The notes under the pieces: generated by a model | What the model was told of the DNA's origin: nothing | Seen by the model: the letters and a program-made list of their open reading frames with translations, nothing else | The model's database searches: none | Translations under genes and position numbers: made by a program | NCBI GenBank assembly: GCA_936450465.1 | Contig: OW388297.1 | Span: forward strand, 49,828,630-49,892,629 | DNA from: Gibbula magus | Lineage: Eukaryota > Mollusca > Gastropoda > Trochida > Trochidae | Length of the DNA: 64,000 bases | Reading direction: 5' to 3' | In this document: positions 58,880 through 64,000 of the stretch, one piece after another | Layout: each line of letters begins with the position of its first letter | How positions within the stretch are numbered: the first letter of the stretch is position 1

Positions 58880-59092
58880 TTAAACGTCATTTTTAAAACG
58901 TTGGGTTTTATTAATGAAAATGTGAATTGAATCAAGAATTTTGAGATTTTCAGATTGGGTTAGTTCTTTGTTTCCATTTAGAAGAGTATCAAGGCTATAT
59001 CCGTTAGTGTAGAAGTGCAAGTTTTGTCTTAAATGGTCATAATTATGGCAAGTAAGAAAGTAGTGCAAAGCGTTTTCAGTCTTATATCCACA
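58880..59092 (-). pseudogene. Non-LTR retrotransposon ORF2, C-terminal remnant (second family)
   Basis: Minus-strand frame CGYKTENALHYFLTCHNYDH..., continuing to a C-terminal FINKTQRF before its stop at 58880. CG...E..HYFL.C..Y..LR is the Cys/His tail of CR1/jockey-like LINE polymerases, and an ending of the IxxTxRF type fits. Stops lie just upstream (around 59100-59107), so only the last 70 or so residues remain. It is distinct in sequence from the remnant at 41440-41720. Confidence 0.6.
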
Positions 59093-59360
59093 GGATATTT
59101 ATTATACCTCTATTAAATTTGTAAGAATATCATTGGCCAGTTCACACCACGTGATCAAAAAATATATTTGTACATTGTCAGTTTTGTGACAGAAATTTCT
59201 GTCACTGACCTGAGATAATGACTCGTCGCATGATTTGTCACGTGACTGTTTGTTTTGACGTTCGCTTTCAATATGGCGTCATCTGATGGGTTCGATTTGA
59301 CAAATAAGAAAATACATACTATAGTCTGAAGAAGAAAAACAAAACTTCGGTATAATAAAA

Positions 59361-59500
59361 CACTTAATTACTCATGGTGAGGTCATTATGTGAAATACAA
59401 GTACTCTCGGACCTGACTCCCTCGGTGGTCTGACCTCCTCGGGAGTCAGGTCTCGAGTCCTTGTATTTCACATAATGACCTCACCATGAGTAATTAAGTG
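59361..59500. mobile_element. 140-bp near-perfect palindrome with 9-bp target duplication
   Basis: The outer 40 or so bases on each side (CACTTAATTACTCATGGTGA at the left edge and its complement at the right) pair perfectly. The inner portion pairs with a few mismatches around GACCTGACTCCC, leaving a very short loop. TATAATAAA lies immediately outside both ends (59351-59359 and 59501-59509), the signature of insertion with a 9-bp duplication. It is a foldback MITE; 9-bp duplications are usual for Mutator-like elements. Confidence 0.88.
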
Positions 59501-59688
59501 TATAATAAACAAAAATATTTGCTTAATCAATGAAAACATACTGGTTACAACTTACAATTCTTACTACCCACAAACCTCAATCCAAATAGTGTTATACCAT
59601 CTGTCATGATTATGGATTGAACTAATGACATCAAACTATTAATTGACAACATACTTTCATCTCTCTCTTTTGCATGAGCGGGTATTGA

Positions 59689-59709
59689 CCCCCCCCCCCC
59701 CCCCCCCCC
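59689..59709. repeat. Poly-C run of 21
   Basis: Twenty-one consecutive C residues within an AT-rich region of the 4.86-kb element. The exact length is prone to sequencing error; the complementary strand could form G-quadruplex structures. Confidence 0.9.
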
Positions 59710-62465
59710 TCAAAATTCCGGGATCTGCCACTGCTGACAATGTTATGACCTCAAAGATGATGATGTAACAATGTTATGATGCCATAGTGCTGATGACGTC
59801 ACAATGCTACACCACTGAGATCACTGACAAAGAAGCTAAAAGGCAGTGTTGTGTTTGAGATATGTTCATTCATTAGATAAGATATCCCGGAGGAAATTTG
59901 TTTCATTGGCATGCTGGGGATATTTGTAACTTTAATCAAGTCCTGTTGATATATTTGATATCAGAAGACACATGGGTAAGATTCTCAGTTGATGGGCATT
60001 TAGAACAATGTTAAATTCTAATATATATTCTACCGTATATTTTTACGGTTACTGCCCTTCTAGAAAGAAAACTATTGAGCTTCTCTGTAATCAGACCTCA
60101 TACACTTTTGATCTAGGTTCCAATGGACACGGAGATCTCACTATCACCTTTTATCATCCAAAATTATGTTCCGTAGTATCTTCAACATTGCCGTAGGAAC
60201 CAGGGGATTTAAAGTAACCAACCAAATACTGAAGAGTTGCTTTAAGATATTATCACTTTTTTCAATGATAACTTTGATTTTGACTCAAATGTGTTATCAG
60301 GACTTGATAGGTTCATTTCCAAAGCATAGCTAAAAACCTGTTAATTTTATTTTTATGAAACTTTTCAGGTGTATTATCCATATGCCTTTTTTATTTTAAG
60401 ATTTTAAAATTATTATTTTAGTTTCTATGGAAATGGTTTGGATTTGGACACAGGGACAGGTTAGTTTCCATATAAGAAATTTTAAAAAAAGATTTATCTT
60501 TTATCTTTTTTAACCTAATATGTGTTATCCACCTTGTGGATTAGTTCATTTCCGGAGCAGAACTGTTTGTGTTATCTTTTTTAAACTTAATAGGTGGTAA
60601 TCAGTATAACAAAAGGTCAATATACCTTTTTAAAAATATGGGCCTTTTATGTTTCAAAACTTTCAAATTTTGATTTGTTTCCATGAAAAGAAGTGAGACC
60701 TGGAGCCATTTTGTGAGGGACCCATACTTTTGTTTCTACTGCTTGCAAAGTTTATCTGCACGTCAGTTTTATAGACAGTAGATAGGTAGATATATGCATA
60801 GAGTCAATATGAACACCCAACACAATTCAACTTAGTATTTGCATATAAAATATAATCATGTAATCGTAATACATGTACATTATTCCTCAGGATTGTTTGT
60901 CATTTTTGAAGATATTACAGATATTGCTAAAGGTAAAAGTTTTTTTCTGTGTGTTTTTTCAAAAGGTGTGCACACTTTTTTTCTTCTTTTTCTTTCTTTC
61001 TTTTTTTTCTTTATTTGTCTATTTATTTTATTATTCCATTTCGTTTCAAATACATAGAATATACATACAAAACAAAAATATACAATACATGCCATCAGTC
61101 TATTGTTGTCAAAGAAAAATAATAATAGGTGCCAGTAAAAGTTACCAGATTGATGTTAATGGCCACAAAATTGACTACCAATAAAGTGTTTTACATGCCA
61201 TCATCAAACATGTTTTCTACTCAAATACCAAATTAACTGTTACGGTAGTTATAGCCATGAAGACAGTTTTAAAATCTTAACGTAACATAATATTATGTAT
61301 GGTAACAAAAAAATTCTCACTTGTGTACCATTTAATTTGGGCAAATGATCCATTTTCTCAACAGGAACCCGATATTGTAAGTAAAACAAAGGTTAAATGA
61401 AGGTAAAAAAAACCTACACCCTATATCAAATAAAAAGAGTAAAGGAACAAGGTCAGCCATACTGCCGATCTAAGGAAGCGGCCCATTCAACTTCAGGTCA
61501 AAATGTACGCTAAGAATCGGTGACATTCACAAACAAACGCACGTACCAATCAACTATACATTTCTCCACAAACCCAGTTGATTTTAAACATATGTCACCC
61601 TTAAGATAACTTTAGTAGCTCTTCTAACTAGAAAATTGACCACAAAAACCTCTCCCCTGAACATTATTCTGCAGGATCACAGTGTTAATAATCAAAGTTA
61701 TGATTATTTTTCTGTTTTCCATCCAGAAGTAGCCATTGTTTAATATACCCATATATATGGCCCCTGGAAACTTCTGATATTGCCACAATTTGATCAGTTG
61801 AAGACTCGCAAACAGACACACACACAATCTATGATGGGGGCGGCCATCTTTGTTGTACCGGGCAGGCTGACCGAGCTGCTCTCTGATTGGTTGAAAATAG
61901 CATATTTCTCAAGGGCCTTTTATTACTGTTTATTAATTAATGAACAAGTGTTATGGGTGAAACATTGAATATTTTGTGAAAAATAACCATTTTCTACAAT
62001 ATAAAGTAAAGTTTTCCCCTTCACCCAAAACTTGGACCTCAAATGAACAAAAACAGGCCTCGGCCCATGGCCTAACGTTAAATAAGACAAAGTAGTACTC
62101 TAAGTAGAATTAATGCACAATACACTTTTCGTAGATTATTTTTCTGTATTAAAAAGAACATTGTGGAAATTCAGATGATTGAAGGATCATCACATTCCGT
62201 TTGCCATTCATCAAGGGGATGCCTTCCAGTTGAAGTTTTGTATATCGCTAAAAGCAATCAAATAGTCTAGGGAGAGCTTGACAAATCAGTTAACCACCGA
62301 CCACCACTTCATGTAAAAGCTTTGTTTTGATTGGTCACAAAATAACATCATGTTTTATCACACTTAATTAATGTGTGATCAACCTCCATTTATCGGAATG
62401 GTTATCTTTCAAATCTAACAGTTTGAGAAATTATAGATTGTGTAGTATCAAGATTGTTTACCAGG

Positions 62466-62745
62466 AAAGTACAATGCTGTCTATCCCTTATCGTAAAACA
62501 CCTTGAAGGTTCAGAAACGTCTGTCCTTTAAATATCGCTAAATACCCGTTATTATCTCGGGAATCTATAAGACTTTAAATTACCTACTCCTGACTGTGAA
62601 GACATATTAGTGGATTGGCGACTGATCCGGAAAGGGTTTGTTCCTATTTGTTTAGTACCTATCTTCGTCTGGGCATGTACCCTTATTAATTGGAATGTTG
62701 CACTGTTGTGAACTTTCACTGTAAATCTGCCATCATGCCTCAATC
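62466..62745 (+). repeat. Dispersed repeat family 1, forward copy
   Basis: Inverted partner of 3410-3665, including 'CCCTTATCGTAAAACACCTT', 'AATATCGCTAAATACCCGTT' and 'GTGAAGACATATTAGTGGAT'. It directly abuts the family 4 copy at 62749. Confidence 0.65.
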
Positions 62746-62748
62746 AAT

Positions 62749-63953
62749 CAGATGTACTAATTGGTGGAAATGTAGTTCGGGTTTTATCATTTCAAAATAT
62801 TCTTCTGAAGAGGACGTAAATTGATGATAAAAGAAAGTAGCAATGAATGATTATTATTTTACTTCTGATTGACGAGGGCCTTTGTGTAAACTTTCCCGCG
62901 TGAATTGGATTTAATCACAATAAAATTGTCACAGCATAATACCAGGTGTATTTTATTTAATAAGAAGCCATGTCTGCATGCCTTTGCATTCCATATGTGG
63001 TAATGATCTAGAATAAGTCAATAAAATACTGAAATATGACTTTTCTTAAACAAGGACTGATTAGAACATTAAATTGTGAATAGTTTATGTTGACTTTTAC
63101 TACTATACAATTTTCATAATAATAGGTGAAATAATACAAATAGAACAAGGTTTTGGAGTTTATGTTTACTCATTCATAAAGTGAAATGTGACAAGATGAG
63201 ATATGATGAATATAATAACAATAGTGGGGAAACTGAATCAACTAGATTAAAAACTACTGAATATCTTATACCATGAGGTATGAAAGATTAAAAATTTAAA
63301 ATATTAAAATGCAGAAGTATGTTACACAATGAGGAGTGGAATCTTGTAATACAGAACCTTTCAGCTGTCAGAGGACTAAGTATTATACTTCCAATTCGAG
63401 ACGTCGTGAAAGAAGTTGTTTTCCAAAAAAGATTGTTTTGTAAATATTCCATTTCTGAATAACATTCAAGGACTTGGTGAGTAGAAAGTCCAAAACATTA
63501 AACATTAAGTCAAAGCTAATCAAGGAAATATGACTGTACTTGACCAGTAGTGTTTTAGTATTGGCTGGTAAAGTTAGTAAAGACAAACTGGCTTACGGAA
63601 CAGAACCAGTACTGGCCGGCAATCAGTTTAACTGAATCGACCAACTTAAGGCAGAATTGTAATGATCCAGAACTGGGCATACGTTACTGAAATACAGTAC
63701 TGATTCTTACTGACCCAGTTCAGGCATATCATTTCCCTTTTAAATGCATTATAAAATAATAAAACATGATAATTAGTATTAAATCTGACAAAACCCCGGG
63801 ATTTTCAAAGGGTATTAAACGAGTAAATATACAACATACATTTACGAAAACAGTAGCGAGTGTTGTATATTGCATTTGCATGTGGTTAATGCTTTATGGT
63901 ACAGTTTGTGTAATGATTTCTGCTATCAGTTTAAAGTCAATTAAATGAAACAA
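62749..63953 (+). repeat. Dispersed repeat family 4, third copy
   Basis: From 'AATCAGATGTACTAATTGGT' onward nearly identical to 45711-46940, with a short deletion near 63145 (the 'AATGAACATGGATAATACTT' region). The left block seen at 8930 and 45140 is absent. Confidence 0.7.
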
Positions 63954-64000
63954 GGAGTGAGTGAGTGAGTGAGTGAGTTGGGGTTTAACGCCGCTTTCAA
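63954..64000 (-). mobile_element. SINE tail, cut by the window edge
   Basis: A GAGT tetranucleotide run, longer than at 46941, followed by TTGGGGTTTAACGCCG, the tail of the same SINE in the same position relative to family 4. The remainder lies beyond the window. Confidence 0.8.

Larger units (their letters stand above)
57212..62074. mobile_element. 4.86-kb DNA transposon, TAGGCCATGGGCCGA ends, ACG duplication
   Basis: Termini are perfect 15-bp inverted repeats (TAGGCCATGGGCCGA at 57212-57226, complement at 62060-62074). A second inverted block of about 22 bp lies inside (AGGTCCAAGTTTTTGGTGAA near 57256, complement near 62017). ACG precedes and follows the element (57209-57211, 62075-62077), while copy A has a single CG-containing site at the same point (near 42444), giving a 3-bp duplication. 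The interior has no transposase frame; it contains a LINE tail, a palindromic insertion and a poly-C run. Superfamily not assigned. Confidence 0.82.
49626..62351 (+). repeat. Large duplicated block, copy B
   Basis: Parallel to 30078-42711 throughout, but lacking the 4.82-kb insertion of A and containing a 4.86-kb insertion (57212-62074) that A lacks. It shows the uninterrupted SINE at 50468-50676. After 62351 the two copies diverge: A continues into unrelated sequence and B into a family 1 repeat and then family 4. Confidence 0.85.

Noticed and set aside
60839..61184. Phe-rich overlapping frames
   Set aside because: They come from a T-rich low-complexity stretch (60960-61030).
62357..62377. 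Short hairpin TCACAC...GTGTGA
   Set aside because: Six-base arms around an AT-rich loop are expected by chance in this composition.

Overview
The window is AT-rich, non-coding eukaryotic DNA made almost wholly of transposable elements and their debris. I found no intact cellular gene, rRNA, tRNA or bacterial-type feature. The lineage looks like a lophotrochozoan, most likely a mollusc. This rests on tRNA-derived SINEs with a (GAGT)n / GGGGTTTAACGCCG end, a DIRS-type tyrosine-recombinase retrotransposon, CR1/jockey-like LINE tails, and abundant small palindromic DNA transposons. The lineage call is an inference; no single-copy gene supports it.

Layout. 1-11 kb holds dispersed repeats (families 1-4, named here only for cross-reference) and small TTAA-flanked inverted-repeat elements. 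11.24-14.23 kb is a 3-kb element with about 0.5-kb inverted arms around a decayed coding region; it sits inside a family-4 repeat. 15-20 kb has more family-1 and family-2 copies and two further small inverted-repeat elements. 20.706-25.499 kb is a complete but inactivated DIRS element: gag, RT-RNase H-methyltransferase-like and tyrosine recombinase reading frames, bounded by inverted terminal repeats. Its internal complementary region (ICR) still records the sequence of the circle junction. 25.5-29.6 kb is mostly anonymous.

30.08-42.71 kb and 49.63-62.35 kb are two copies of the same repeat block of roughly 8 kb, each enlarged to about 12.7 kb by a different insertion. Copy A carries a 4.82-kb element (10-bp inverted ends, AT duplication) inside a SINE. 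Copy B carries a 4.86-kb element (15-bp inverted ends, ACG duplication). Each copy serves as the empty-site control for the other, so insertion ends and target duplications can be read directly. Both insertions hold nested structures: a 1.45-kb inverted-repeat element with twin hairpins in the first, and a 140-bp near-perfect palindrome with a 9-bp target duplication in the second. Family-4 repeats at 45.1-46.9 kb and 62.75 kb to the end are followed by matching SINEs.

Function. The only recognisable protein machinery is that of the DIRS element, and it is broken: an in-frame stop after RT motif A, the second Asp of the YxDD box replaced by His, and frameshifts in gag and in the recombinase. 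A possible hammerhead-ribozyme relic, of the type carried by Penelope-like elements and retrozymes, recurs in the large dispersed repeats and may hint at their origin. All homology statements are by eye; no alignment or database search was run.
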